The notes beneath the pieces are model-generated. The model ran no database searches, was not told the DNA's origin, and saw only the letters and a program-made list of their open reading frames with translations. The position numbers and the translations under genes are program-made. A stretch of DNA of 64,000 nt from Eublepharis macularius (lineage: Eukaryota; Chordata; Lepidosauria; Squamata; Eublepharidae): assembly GCF_028583425.1 (NCBI RefSeq), contig NC_072806.1:30426001-30490000 (forward strand), read 5' to 3'. This document shows positions 1 through 11,153 of the stretch, piece after piece. Within the stretch, counting starts at the first letter, position 1; every line of letters begins with the position of its first letter.

Positions 1-219
1 TAGATTGCCCTCTGCACCGCGGCACAGAGGGCAATCTAAACTCCCCTCTGTCTGGAGATTAGGGGGCGGGGCCACCGACCATGTGTCCATTTTTGCCGAG
101 GGCAATTTAAACTTTAAAAAACTCCCCCCTCGTTCCAGCTGACCCAAAGTGACATCCTTGTGCGGTCTTGAGTTCCACCACTGAGTCCCACCTCCTCTTT
201 TCCCAGAAAAAAAGCCCTG
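1..219 (+). mobile_element. hAT-type inverted-repeat element (MITE), cut by the window edge
   Basis: Ends AAAAAAAGCCCTG at 219 and contains the shared GGCGGGGCCACC and CAATCTAAACTCCCCTCTG blocks seen in the copies at 21.1, 24.2, 25.1 and 37.1 kb. Left terminus lies outside the window. Confidence 0.65.
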
Positions 220-284
220 GGAATGGGCACACACCCCTCCCCCAGTTTAGACAGCTAGAGCGTGCAACCTTAGGCCCAAGGTAA

Positions 285-480
285 GTTCCAATGTGGGTTA
301 GTGGCTAAAGTGACGGACGACGATATGGGCAACACAGGTTGGATTCCCCACTCTGTCACGGAAGCTCGCTGGGTGACCTTGGTCCAGTCACATACTCTCA
401 GCCTAACTGTTATGACCTTTACTTTCTTTGAGTAGATATTTCTTTTAATCTTTCCCTTAACACCCTCTAGGTAGTTTGCT
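285..480 (+). mobile_element. Diverged Sauria-like SINE
   Basis: GGGTTAGTGGCTAAAGTG, GGTTGGATTCCCCACTC and GCTGGGTGACCTTGG preserve the order of the Sauria SINE head and body; the tail is not recognisable. Confidence 0.5.
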
Positions 481-714
481 GCCACCAGGAATATTATATT
501 TCAATATATTTTATTTAAGTTTTCCCTTTGGTAACGTTCCTAAGCGTCAGGCTCCTTCGTGGTTCTATGTGGCCCTGAGGATAGGAATGGGATATAGAAA
601 TGATCGCTACTCTGGGATATAACAAAACAAAAATAATCTTTTATTTAGTCAAGAAGCTTATCGGTTTCATAAACGTAGTTCTCGGTTCTTAAAGTTACTT
701 CCTATAAACTCATT

Positions 715-1012
715 CACACAGATCTCTTCTAAGGCTTCACACACAGTTAGCCTCTTTCTCTGACTCAATATTTCTGTAACAGAAATGCTTAAACTCCTCA
801 GGCAGCACACAGCTAGCTTCTCTTTCTCTGACTCTCATTCACAGAAATATGAAACCTGCTCAGGCAGCACACAGCTGGCCTCTCTTGCCCTGACTGAGTG
901 TCCTTTCACAAACATGCTCAGTTCAGGTTCCACACAGGTTATATTTCTCTCATAAATCCTCCAATATACTCAGGCAGCACACAGCCAGCCTCCCTTTCTC
1001 TGACTGCCACTT
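715..1012 (+). repeat. Diverged minisatellite, about five units
   Basis: Units of roughly 52-68 bp sharing CAGGCAGCACACAGC and CTTTCTCTGACT, starting near 731, 799, 861, 919 and 971. Embedded in a larger unrecognised repeat (about 490-1160). Confidence 0.6.
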
Positions 1013-1185
1013 TACTCTCTGCATAGTCAGTCTAAACTCCATTCACTCCGCCCACACTCTGTCATCAACCAATCACATCACTCACTCTTCCCTCTCTCAC
1101 CCCCGCCACTCTTCACCTAGCTCAAACCAAGCATTTAAAGACACATGCCCCCATTTACTTAAAATCATTACACTAACCTACCTCA

Positions 1186-1290
1186 CACGGCTGTTGTGAT
1201 GACAAAATGGAGGGGAGAATAATTTATATAAGCTGCTTTGGGTCACTACTATGGAGAAAGGTGGGGTATAAATTAAGTAAAAGAAATAAA
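1186..1290 (+). repeat. SINE tail fragment
   Basis: CTCACACGGCTGTTGTGATG then GGTGGGGTATAAATTAAG. A matching piece lies at 51825-51945. Confidence 0.45.
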
Positions 1291-1414
1291 GAGTGATTAA
1301 TGGGGAAAGAGAAAAATCCATGCTGGTCTCCCTGCTTTAAAGTGCAGAGCCCAGGGCCATATCCTGTTTTAGCGTGTAACTTTACTCTCTCCAAGGAAGT
1401 CAGTTTTGACCAGG

Positions 1415-1600
1415 CAACCTCGATCTTTTCAGATCTCAGAAAACTTAGCAGGATGAGCCTTGGCTAGGAATTGGATGGGAGACCTTCAAGGAAGACCAGG
1501 GTCTTTATGCAGAGGCAGGCAATGGCAAACCACCTTGGTTAGCTTCTTGCCTTGAAAACCCCAGCAGGGCTTGCCATGTCAGCTGTGACTTGATGGCACT
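1415..1600 (+). mobile_element. 5S-rRNA-derived SINE
   Basis: The 5S-like head (CTCGATCTTTTCAGATCTC, CTTAGCAGG, TTGGATGGGAGACC) is followed by GCAGAGGCAGGCAATGGCAA and the GTGACTTGATGGCACT tail, a widespread lizard SINE. A reversed copy lies at about 22205-22365. Confidence 0.75.
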
Positions 1601-1899
1601 CTCCACTACCACAGAAAACGACAGCTTTCACATACCAGAAGAGAGAAAGTCCTGCAGGATTGCTGATTCCCTTAGATCCCTGCCTGCTTGCCTGTCATTT
1701 GAGAGGCCTAACTTTCAGAGGAGAGATGGGCTGGTGCTAGCCACCACTGCAGGCTTCTCCATAGTGGAACCCCAAATGAGGAAGGCCTTTCCCTCAGTTC
1801 CCCAGCGAAGCACTCGTGTTCAAGGGCCAGGTTCCAACGTCTGGGATAACTTTCTCCCACTTGATATTCGACTGCTTTCCTTTACCTGATTTTTACCTC

Positions 1900-2335
1900 C
1901 GAACACAGAGTTCCACAGCTGACCAATCAGAGAGGGGGTGGTGGTGGTGCAAGTAGGCAGCAGCTTGCCAGCCACACAGGAAAGCCAGGCCCCTCAGGGA
2001 GATTGGCAACCCTAGTTAACTTTGAGGGGAAGACTGGGAGGTGCATTTGAGGACACATTCAATGACTTCCAAGTGCAACTGCAGATTATTTAGACTGTAG
2101 GGTGTGAGGACCAATCAAGCTGCATATGCAAAATGACCGCTGTGTTCCAACTATGGGGTGGGGAGGGATGAGGTGTGGAATGTTGTGAGCCCCAGTCAGC
2201 CCACATAGGCATATGACCTTGAAAGGCTGGCCCAATCAGGGAAGAGTGGCTGAGCTGGCAGTTGGCGGGGGCGCAAGCAGGCAGCAACCTGCCAGCCACA
2301 CAGGGAAGCTGTATCCCTTTAGGAAAACACATTTG
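1900..2335 (+). repeat. Imperfect direct repeat with CCAATCAG start
   Basis: Blocks at about 1920-2000 and 2232-2320 share CCAATCAG, then GCAAGYAGGCAGCARC and TGCCAGCCACACAGG. Family not recognised. Confidence 0.45.
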
Positions 2336-2624
2336 ACCCCTTTTTTCCCCCTTAGGGGGCGAATTTCTTAAAGTCCCTTCTTAGTGGGTGTTTACATCAT
2401 GAAAGGAATGTTGTCCCCAAATTTCATGTTTCTAGGTCCAGGGGTTTGGGCTGGGCGTTGATGAGTCCGTCAGGAGTTGGACACTTGTCTTTATATCTAT
2501 AGATATTGAATTTAACAGGAAAAAGTACAAGATGAACGGGATCCCACTGGTAAATTGTTTCCCAAAAGCTCATGGTCAGGACCTTCCTCACATATTATCA
2601 AGGATCACTGTGCTTGTCACAATG

Positions 2625-3035
2625 TAGAGTTGCCAGACTCCAGGTGGTAACTGGAGATCTCCTGGAATTACGACTGGTCTCCAGGCCAGAGATCAGTTCT
2701 TGCTTTGGAGGATGGACTCTATGGCAGAGAGGGAGAGAGATCTTGGGGTGCAGAGGATAGCTCAATGAAAATGTTCTCAGGGCTAAAATACACCATAGAA
2801 AAGCCATGTGCCAGGGCTGGGGTTGCCAACCTCCAGGCAGGGCCTGGCAATCTCCCAGAATTAGAAATGATCTCCGGACTACAGTGATCAGTTCCCTCGG
2901 ACAAAATGGCTGCTTTGGAGGGTGAACTCTATGGAATTATACCCTGCTGAAGTTTGTCCCCTCCCCCAATCCTGCCTGCCACAGGCTCCACCCCCCAAAT
3001 CTCCAGGAATTTCCCAACCTGGAGCTGGCAACCTT
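2625..3035 (+). repeat. Two copies of a GTTGCCAACCTCCAGG repeat
   Basis: About 2625-2790 and 2815-3033. The second is complete, from GGGTTGCCAACCTCCAGGC to CCTGGAGCTGGCAACCTTA, so its ends are roughly inverted. Reverse-oriented copies of the family lie at about 4455-4675 and 5022-5185. Confidence 0.6.
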
Positions 3036-3514
3036 AGGCAGATGGGAGAATGCAGTGCTCCTAGTAGCTTATAGACAATGAAATACATTTTGCTCCTAGT
3101 GAATGGCAGAAGATGCAGGCAGGGTGCTCCATGCTGGCAAAGAGTCACTTCTGCTGCCTGTCTTTAGGAATGTTCTCTTCCCCAGGGAGCAATTTCAGTA
3201 GAGGTACCAATGGGAAAAGGCCCAGTTATAGACATTCTCAGCTTAGTGGGAACATTGGCAGTGATTCGGTGGATCTGCAAATATTAATGAAGACCTCAGC
3301 TCAGAAGTTCAGCGCCATTTGTTGCCGTCTTTCTGCTTCTTCTGAGATACAGCTTCCAACTCTGCACGAGGACGTGTTGCTGAGGACCTGTCCAGACCAC
3401 GGCCATTCAGAAAAAAAACCTCTTTCCAGTTCAATTGTTTCCAAACTGGGATGGATACCCCTTTACTCTCCCTGCCACTTGAGGTCGGGGGTGGGGGAAA
3501 AAAGCCAGGATTTA

Positions 3515-3690
3515 TTTATCTATTTGCTTCATTTATACCCTGCCTTTCTCTCTACTGGGGAGCCAAAGCGGCTTACGTTGTTTTCTTCCGTTCCTTTTTA
3601 TCCTTGCAGCAACCCTGAGAGGAAGGTTAGGCTGAGAGAGAGTGACTAGCCCAAGCCTACTCAGCGAGCTTCCATGGCAGAGTAGATATT
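3515..3690 (-). repeat. MIR-like lizard SINE
   Basis: Reversed copy: TTTATACCCTGCCTTTCTC ... AACCCTGAGAGGAAGGTTAG. Related copies at about 28525-28745 and 28806-29040. Confidence 0.5.
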
Positions 3691-3835
3691 CGAATCTGTC
3701 TCTTGCAGATCTCAATTCAGTGGTATAGTAGGCTCAGTCACAATGATAACCCCTAACACCTTAGGTATACAGACATCATAATAAATTTCCCCACAATTAC
3801 GCAAATTGTTTTAGCACCATATATCTCACCTTGGC

Positions 3836-3984
3836 TGATTCCGCACAAGTTGGATAATGCACTTTCAATGCACTTTATCAATCGTTTGAGGTGGATTTTT
3901 TGTTCCGCACACAAAAAAATCCATTCCAAATGATCTATAAAGAGGATTGGAAGTGCAGTATCCAACGTTTGCAGAATCAGCTGT
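3836..3984 (+). repeat. Inverted-repeat element (CTGATTCCGCACAAG ends)
   Basis: CTGATTCCGCACAAGTTGGA at the left and the worn inverse TCCAACGTTTGCAGAATCAG at the right, with a central AT-rich hairpin GGATTTTTTGTTCC. MITE-like; superfamily unknown. Confidence 0.6.
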
Positions 3985-4454
3985 CCTCAATGCATTTGTT
4001 TGGCACTGGATGGCTGCAATGCATTTATTTCCCGAGCTTTTGGTTGACACCCCCCCCCACTACCATGGATTTGCATGAGGTTGAATTTTAATGATTTGGG
4101 GGGGGGTCTTCTTAAGTACTGTAAACCGATAACTCTGTTGTAATTTTGTTGATGTGGCAACTGTGGGTTTTATATTTCTCTCCTAACTTTTAAAATTGCT
4201 GGGGTTTTTTTTGCCTCTGCCACTTTTATTCTTACTGCTTTTAGTTTAGGTGTCACTATTTTGGGAAGTGTAAATGTTTGAAGTGGATTGTTCTTAATAA
4301 TGGAGTGGATCCAACCTTCCTCCAAGGAGCCTTTTTCCAGCCTAAGGGAGAGCCACTTAAGTTGAAGGAAAGCACCTTAGGCTGGAGGAAGGCATCAAAC
4401 TCTGCTCAGTGGAGTGGGAGGAGAAGGGTAAAATCCAGCCCAGAGTAGTGGTGG

Positions 4455-5190
4455 TGTTCTTATTGGCAAGCTGGGAAATTCCTGGAGATTTCTGAGTAGT
4501 GCCTGTAGAGGGGGAAATCTAGGGAAGGGATTTCGTCTAGAATCTATGGTATACCATAAAGTTTGCTCTCCAGTGCTGTCTTTTTCTCCAGAGGAACTGA
4601 TCTCTGAAGTCTGGAGATCTGTTGTAATTCCAGAAGAACTTCAGGCCCCACCGAGAGGTTGTCAGCCTTACAGATGCCTCACTCCCTATTCTGTCTCCTT
4701 TTTCAGAGAAGAGCCTGTGGAGCTGGGTATCGCGGGGAAAGGCCCACTCGTCTACCACAGCATCCACACCAGAGGAATAGGCGCTGTTGCATCAACTCAG
4801 CTAACGAGCAAGATGAAGCTGTTAAGAAGGCACAAAGCATTCGGAGAACCTGGCTGCAGCTCATGGCTGAATCCCTTAGGCCAATTTTGTGAGCATGATC
4901 TAAAGAAAAAATCACAACGGAAGCTGCCAATAAGACTGTGCTTGGGCTAAGATCTGTGCTTTTGAGACGTTGCATGTCACAGGCCAGCCCTTACTGGAAA
5001 CCATATAGCAATCAGGGTTCCAGCTGGGGTTGCTAACTCCAGGTTGGGAAATTCCTGGAGATTTGGAGGTGGATCCTGGGGATGTCAGGGTCTGGGAAGA
5101 GGAGGAACCTTGACATGGTGTAATTCTACAGAGTACCCCCTCTGAAGCTGCCATTTTCTCCTGGAGGTTGGTAACTCTGGCCCCAGCAGA
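4455..5190 (-). repeat. Two reversed copies of the GTTGCCAACCTCCAGG repeat
   Basis: About 4455-4675 and 5022-5185, recognised by GGGAAATTCCTGGAGATTT at the left of each and CTCCTGGAGGTTGGTAACTC at the right of the second. The sequence between has no recognised feature. Confidence 0.5.
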
Positions 5191-5509
5191 GAGCAACAGC
5201 CCCCTATTTAGTGAGTTAATTACTCTCCAGTCGGAACTCAGTCTCTCCCTCCAGGCTCCCAGCCGCTTGGCTCTCTGCCTCAAAGTCCCTCAACTGGCTA
5301 CACCCTTCATATTCAGTCACTTCTGTTTAACAAACCTGTGAAAAGATTAACTCCCGCACTGCTGTATGTTCATCACTTGATGTCACATACATGGATAAAA
5401 GAGCCATAAGGCATGAAGAGAGACAGGCCAAAGTTTTAAACAAACACACAATGTTGTTCAGCAGAGGCCCTTCATCAAATGGCATACTTTTACTGTCCTG
5501 AAAAATGCT

Positions 5510-5752
5510 AGTAAAGAGTCCAGTAGCACCTTTAAGACTAATCAACTTTATTGTAGTATAAGCTTTCGAGAACTGCAGCTCTCTTCATCATCTGACGAAG
5601 AAAGCTGTGGTTCTCAAAAGCTGACGATGCATCTGACAAAGAGTTGTGGTTCTCGAAAGCTTATGCTACAATAAAGTTGGTTAGTCTTAAATGTGCTACT
5701 GGACTAGTCTTTACAATTTTGCTACTACAGACTAACAACATGGCTAACTCCT
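5510..5752 (+). mobile_element. Palindromic fold-back element, family B, copy 1
   Basis: Left half is the inverse of GGTGCTACTGGACTC...; right half reads CTCGAAAGCTTATGCTAC, AATAAAGTTGGTTAGTC and a tail ACAGACTAACAACATGGC. Flanked by a perfect 12 bp repeat CTGAAAAATGCT (5498-5509 and 5753-5764). Contains CTGACGA ... GAAAGC modules like those of family A but with different stems. Confidence 0.65.
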
Positions 5753-5759
5753 CTGAAAA

Positions 5760-6125
5760 ATGCTGTTCTTAGCCAAAACCATTGAGCGTATTATGGGAAT
5801 CCTGCTTTCAAGCTTGCTGGATGACACTGGTCTTTGGGATCTTTATGAATCTGATTTGGGGGTTAAGAGGGCCTCAGTCCCTCTGGTGGGTGATGTACAT
5901 CAACAGATAAGTCGGGAAGTATGGCTGTATTGATTTTCCCAGGAACTCTCTGCAACATTTAATACTATCAATGGTGTAAGATGCCTTTTCATGCTTGGGA
6001 TGCTATACAGCAGCCCTATATCTTAGAAAGTGGTGTTGAAAGACTAGCCCATTCCTGAGGCTGTTGGTCTGCAGGGTACCGCAGAGATCTTGTCCTGTCT
6101 TCTGCGTTATTCATCGATGAATGAA
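5760..6125 (+). mobile_element. Ancient L2/CR1-like RT fragment
   Basis: Weak RT-like stretches (SSLLDDTGLWDL, ELSATFNTING) in a decayed plus-strand frame. Confidence 0.4.
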
Positions 6126-6129
6126 ACTA

Positions 6130-7185
6130 CTCGGTGATGTTGTTTGGAGATTTGGGATGTATGCAGTAAGCATGCTGGTGGCACACAACTCTAGGTCTCA
6201 TTATTACATATTCAATAATACACATGGTTCTTGTCCTGTCTCTTTTATGTCCCTGTAAACTAGGTGGAGAGTACAGAGGAGTCACACTATCCTTGCATAA
6301 AGAGGCTGAAAAAAAACAGGATATTCTTCCTGCTGTTTCCTCTGATTGACAAGGAAATTGCTTGCTGTACTGGAGCCAAAAGAGCAATACATCAAAAGAG
6401 TAATTCGTTGGTTTTGCATTTTTTAGCATCAAATGCAGAGATATAGAAGTTGCATACAGATATTTTTTAAAAAAACCTTTTAAGTGCCATTCTTTTTATG
6501 GAATACGATATTTTAAGAAAATCCTCAGTAATAGCAAGAAGTCCCTCAATGTATCTCACAACCAAATGAACTATGGTAATGAGTGTAGCTGAAGGGTAGG
6601 TAAAGAGTAACATTTATTTCAACATTAGTCTTTAAGGTGCCACTGGACTTTTGTTTTATTTTGCTATAACAGACTGGTATTTAATATGTCATTGCATTTA
6701 ATATGTCATTATGGACAAACACGAGTTGGTTATTGTATTAGGCAATAATTATAATGCATTATGCAACCTGTACTCCCTACTCACCATTCAGTTCTTAAAA
6801 ACAGGAAGCCAGAGGCAGCCCAGGAGCAGGTTACACTGCGGTTACACAGGATGAGGCAGACAGAAGGGTGGTTGGACATGTAACCAGCCCCCCCCCCCCC
6901 CGTTCCTCCTTGCATCAGCTCTTGGGTGGCAGCTGGGGTCCTGGAGCAGATGGTGGTGAACAAAGCGAAAATCCACATAGGGCGGAGCCTCCTCTTGCCT
7001 CCTATTTGAATTTCATTAATACCTTTGAAAAGTGATGTCTGTTACCTCCCATCTTTTTCTCATTTATTCTGAGCTCCCATCTGATTTTCAACCCATTCTC
7101 TGAGACTCCTCCTTCCAAATCTTTTGGCTCCCTCACCCTCCATAACCCCAAGCCACAGGCTTTCTGGAGAGGGGAGTGCAGGGGT
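6130..7185. other. Flank beyond PRR11, no gene
   Basis: Apart from the family B scrap at 6620-6675 and a poly-C run near 6890, nothing recognised; short frames here lack conserved motifs. Confidence 0.5.
6620..6675 (+). repeat. Fragment of family B element
   Basis: TTAGTCTTTAAGGTGCCACT followed by GGACTTTTGTTTT and CAGAC; isolated end of family B. A similar scrap lies at 48424-48462. Confidence 0.45.
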
Positions 7186-7189
7186 GTCT

Positions 7190-7427
7190 GAGAGCTAAAC
7201 TACAAGTGACGCCTGACACTAGCTGGACACTTGTCAGCTTCCCTCAAGTTTTGATGGGAAATGTAGGCAGCTTGGCGGAATGTTGGACAAGTGACAGTTG
7301 AAAAGTCCATTGGACAGCAGTCGGAGAGCCAAGCTGCAAGACCAAAACACCTACATTTCCCATCAAAACTTAAGGGAAGCTGACAAGTGTCCAATTAGTG
7401 TCAGGCGTCACTTGTAGTTTGGCTCTT
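7190..7427 (+). repeat. Long-armed inverted-repeat element
   Basis: Arms of about 80 bp: 7190-7273 starts AGAGCTAAACTACAAGTGAC, 7347-7427 ends with its inverse GTCACTTGTAGTTTGGCTCT. Arms include GTTTTGATGGGAAATGTAG and its inverse. A MITE by structure; superfamily and target duplication not determined. Confidence 0.7.
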
Positions 7428-7739
7428 AGTCATAGAGAAGGGATGGAATGCAGCTCCATTCATTTTGGCTTCAGGATGCTGAATGCTGCATTAGGCATCC
7501 TGTACTCCCCCACCAATCTGGGCAGTGTGGGGATCTGGCATCTCCACCAGCTGAAACTGAATTTTCAACCATTGATCGCCACTCCCCATATGTTTGGTTC
7601 CAATTTTGCTCCATGTTAACTTTGGACTGGACCCTCCCTCCTAAAAACATAGCGCCCTGTCCTTCCTCCAAGGTGCTATGGCCATCTTAATTTAGCCCAG
7701 AACAGCTGCCAACCTTAGCCCAGCCCATAAGACCACACT

Positions 7740-8170
7740 GATGCATACCAGAGTGACCTCACAACTAGTCTACTGTAATACATTATGGATCCACCCTTGA
7801 AGACTACATGGAAACTCCAGCTTGTACAGAATATTGTAGTTTAGTTACTGTAGGCAGAGTTTGCATCTATTCTGCAGTCACCCCATTAGCTACTGATTAG
7901 TTTCTGGGTTCAATTAGCAATACTGGTCATCACCTTCAAGGCCTAGGACTAGCATATCTGCAGGTCTACCTCTCCTGCTAGGATCCCAGACAGCTTCAGT
8001 ATATCTCTGCATATCGGATGATACGAAGTGGTTCACATCCTTGCCCTCCTTGAGGCTTCCTAGAGTGACTGACCACAGGAAACATGATAGCCCTACTATA
8101 TCACAGGCTCATGCAAAGCCCTTAGATGGATTGGATGGGGGCATCATTGGCACATCGCAAAGGCCAGGCC
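7740..8170 (+). mobile_element. Ancient L2/CR1-like LINE C-terminal fragment
   Basis: Order CNTLWIHP..., KLQLVQNIVV, then CCTTCAAGGCCTAGGACTAG (KALRGLGP-like) follows the family C-terminus; no open frame. Confidence 0.5.
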
Positions 8171-8524
8171 TAGTCCAGAAATAACATTTTCTTCAAGAGT
8201 GCTGAAACAAGGCTGTCCTCTCTTCTATGTTTCTATTCCATTCAGTGATTTTCTTTTGTTCCCTCTCCAACCCCCCCCACAAATGATTGATAAAAATTAT
8301 TTTTTAAACCGACAGCTCCCTTGCAAACCTGCCTTTTCTTCAGTGAGACATTATATCCTTTAACATATAATTTAGGAACTTTTAAAATTATTTTCATTAG
8401 CTGCTTTGAGAAGACATTTAATTATGAAAAGCAGAAAACACACACACACACAGCCCTTTCTTTTTTCCTTTCAAGCTCCTTTGATCCAACGATCTTGAGC
8501 AGCAGATAGGGAGTCTTTATTTCT

Positions 8525-9110
8525 TTAAGGAAAATATGGTGGATACTTGGCCACGGCCAGCGTAATTCTTGGGCCACTGGCCACCAGCAGAAAAGGAACT
8601 ATATTATCTTTGAATACAGTAGGAGGTAATTTAGTTAAAATAGGGGCATTCCATAATTTGCAACAAAAGTTATAATGAGGACATTCCAATATCATATGGG
8701 ACAGGGCGTCAACCTTTTTCAAATCACATTGGCAGAGTCTGTCCAAATAAGGCAAATTACAGAATGGGGGGGGGGGAAGGGCAGCATTTTGACATACAAG
8801 CATGAATGCTCTACAGTAGTGAGGAAATGTTGGATATTTACTATAGGCTGGAATGGTTGGAGGTGGGAGGATGCCAAAGAACGTGGTGGAACATACTTTC
8901 CAAGCTTGTATAACTGAGCTGGAGTAATCTAGGTCTTTTATGCATTTCTTGATAGTTAGTATGGATTCACTTTCTCCAAGTCTCAATATATTGTCCTTTT
9001 CTAGGCTGAGACTAGATAGTTTCTTGTCTATTTCTTGCATCCAATGGGAATAGAATTGATCTTGGTTTAGCTCATAAAGCTAAACCATCTTCCTTTGTGG
9101 GAAAAAAAGA
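8525..9110 (-). mobile_element. LINE ORF2 C-terminal fragment with zinc-knuckle-like motif
   Basis: Frame on the minus strand (about 170 codons) contains RLCQCDLKKVDALSHMILEC, a CxC...H...C pattern common at the end of several LINE ORF2 proteins. Clade not certain. Confidence 0.55.
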
Positions 9111-9119
9111 CCTTTAGCC

Positions 9120-11084
9120 TATGTTTGAATACACGCAGCCATGCTTTGGCTTCAATAGAGCCCCGGCCCAATTCTAATCTTAGAGCTATCCCAGCTATAC
9201 AATTTGGGGCGTGCACACAGTTTTAAGTAAACTTCAAGTTGACTTATACAAACGGACCACAGACTAAATTAAGTCTGGCTTATAAAAACATCAGACCAGT
9301 AGTTCACCGAGTCCAGCATCCAGTTGCCTCTGGAAACTGAGTTGCTCCTAGCACTGGAATCTAGAAAATTGCTGCCTCTGAATGTGGAGGTTAGCTTTAG
9401 TTACCATGGCTAGTAGCCACCGACGAACTTCCCCTCTGTCAGTCTGTCGAATCCCCTTTTAAAGCCATGCTAGAGACCTGATTTGGATCTAAAGAATCCC
9501 ATTTTTCTCCCATCAAGCACTTGTATTCTAAAAATACTAACCCATTTATGGAAGATGCACACAGACACTCCCACATCACACACAGGCGCACTTTTTAATA
9601 AACGTTATGTACAGAAGCACAATCATACAAATACCCTCTTTCATAAGCATGGACCACCCACCCATACTGTTTTCAGTGTCTGTCTCTTACAGCAGAATAG
9701 CAAAAAAAAATCATTTGAAGGTGATGGGGTGGCCTTTTGATATTGTGCTATTGAGAATTCACAATTGAATTCTCTTTTCCAAACAGGAAAACCCAAGTGC
9801 AGATGACTGATATAAATTCTGTTCTCAATCCCACCTCTCCATGTACCTGCCTGTAGAGGCAAGTGGTGATTAGAGACGAGGCCTCTTCCGTGGTGGTACC
9901 TCATCTTTACAATACCCTCTGCCTCCAGCTAGAGGCTCACCAAGCAACTACTCACCTGTCTTTTAGGCACCAGGCCAAAATATTTCTTTAACCTCAAGGT
10001 TCATTTTTTAAAGCCATTTTTATGGTTGCATCTAGTCTGCAGACAATTTTAGGCCAATGGTTAACATCTGGGGGGGATTTTTTTTAAAAAAAGTGGTACT
10101 AAAAGTTTAATTCCTCCCCCACCCCAGTGATGATGAATTTTATATCCCAGTTATTCTTCCTGAGGGTGTATTTGCACCCTGATTATTTACATCCATGACC
10201 ATAGCAAAAAAAAAAAAGCTTATGAGCATGTGCAGAGTGCATTTAGGCTATAGCTGTTTGCTAAAAGAACAGGGCTGCAATAGCCTTGGCCATGTCCAAG
10301 GTTATCTGTGGGTGCTTTCTTTAAACGTGTGCACAAGAAGAACACTAAGCATTTTGCAATCAATGCACTGTCACAGCCCAAAGGCAGTCTTCATGTGCTC
10401 AGAGGCACTGTGTCCTCAGGTGGAAGAATGAGGGAAGCAAGATGAGACCAGTATTTTGTGACAATGGGTTGGAGCTGTTTGAAAGCTCATGGTCAGCTTT
10501 GTCATGAAATATCTTAGTCTTACCTCTCATTTTTGTAGTTATGACTGCCCCCCCGCCCCAGATGAAGTGACTTGACATAACCCCAAATCACTCTGCACAG
10601 GATCAGAGGCTCTGTTTGCCCAGATCCTGACAAACTTCTAGCACTGTTCTGAGTTAAAACATACACATACTCTGGATTTGCAAATACCAACGTCTTGAAA
10701 AACATGTTTTGTTTAAAAAAAATCTTTTTAAAGACAGAAAACTGAAATTCAGTTCAAGTACAAAGCTATCCGGACTGGCCTTGGACACACTTAAATCTTT
10801 TTGCAGTGATGAGCGGCTAGGCACCACTTTGGCCACAACACTCACGTGGTTCCTCCAGGCCACTTTGATGCATACAGCAAGGAGGAACAGGAGGGCAGGG
10901 TGGAGTCTCCTCTTGCCTGCCTCTCCAGGGGATGGAGAGCTTTGCTCTCAAGGACTGCCAAGCGGATCCTTTCCCCTTGTGCATTCTTAATATCAGATCC
11001 CTTACATCCGAGTAGAGTCATTAGTAACCAAGAGTCCAGGTAACTGGCAAGAGGACTTTGAACGCACAGCTGGGTGATGCAGAG
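9120..11084. other. PRR11 downstream region and 3' UTR
   Basis: 9240-9470 resembles a worn LINE 3' tail (AGTCCAGCATCCAGTTGCC, CCATGGCTAGTAGCCACC). The part nearest 11084 must contain the PRR11 3' UTR. No other gene seen; SMG8, the next human neighbour, is not in the window. Confidence 0.5.
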
Positions 11085-11153
11085 TTAACTTGGCTCTTCG
11101 AAGCTGCTTCCTCTGGGCAAATGAGATGGAGAGGGACTTTGGGGGTGAGCCAA
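11085..11153 (-). CDS. PRR11: PRR11 last coding exon and stop
   Basis: 69 bp including TAA. Acceptor cctcttgaacag. Encodes [19 protein letters not shown] then EPS and stop, matching human LAHPRSPTPTLPLSTSSFDE. The 3' UTR continues to lower coordinates; I could not fix its end. Confidence 0.9.
   Translation of the reverse strand: MAHPQSPSPSHLPRGSSFEEPS

Noticed and set aside
3113-3649. 178-codon plus-strand open frame
   Set aside because: Runs across a reversed MIR-like SINE, no conserved motif, composition like flanking non-coding DNA.
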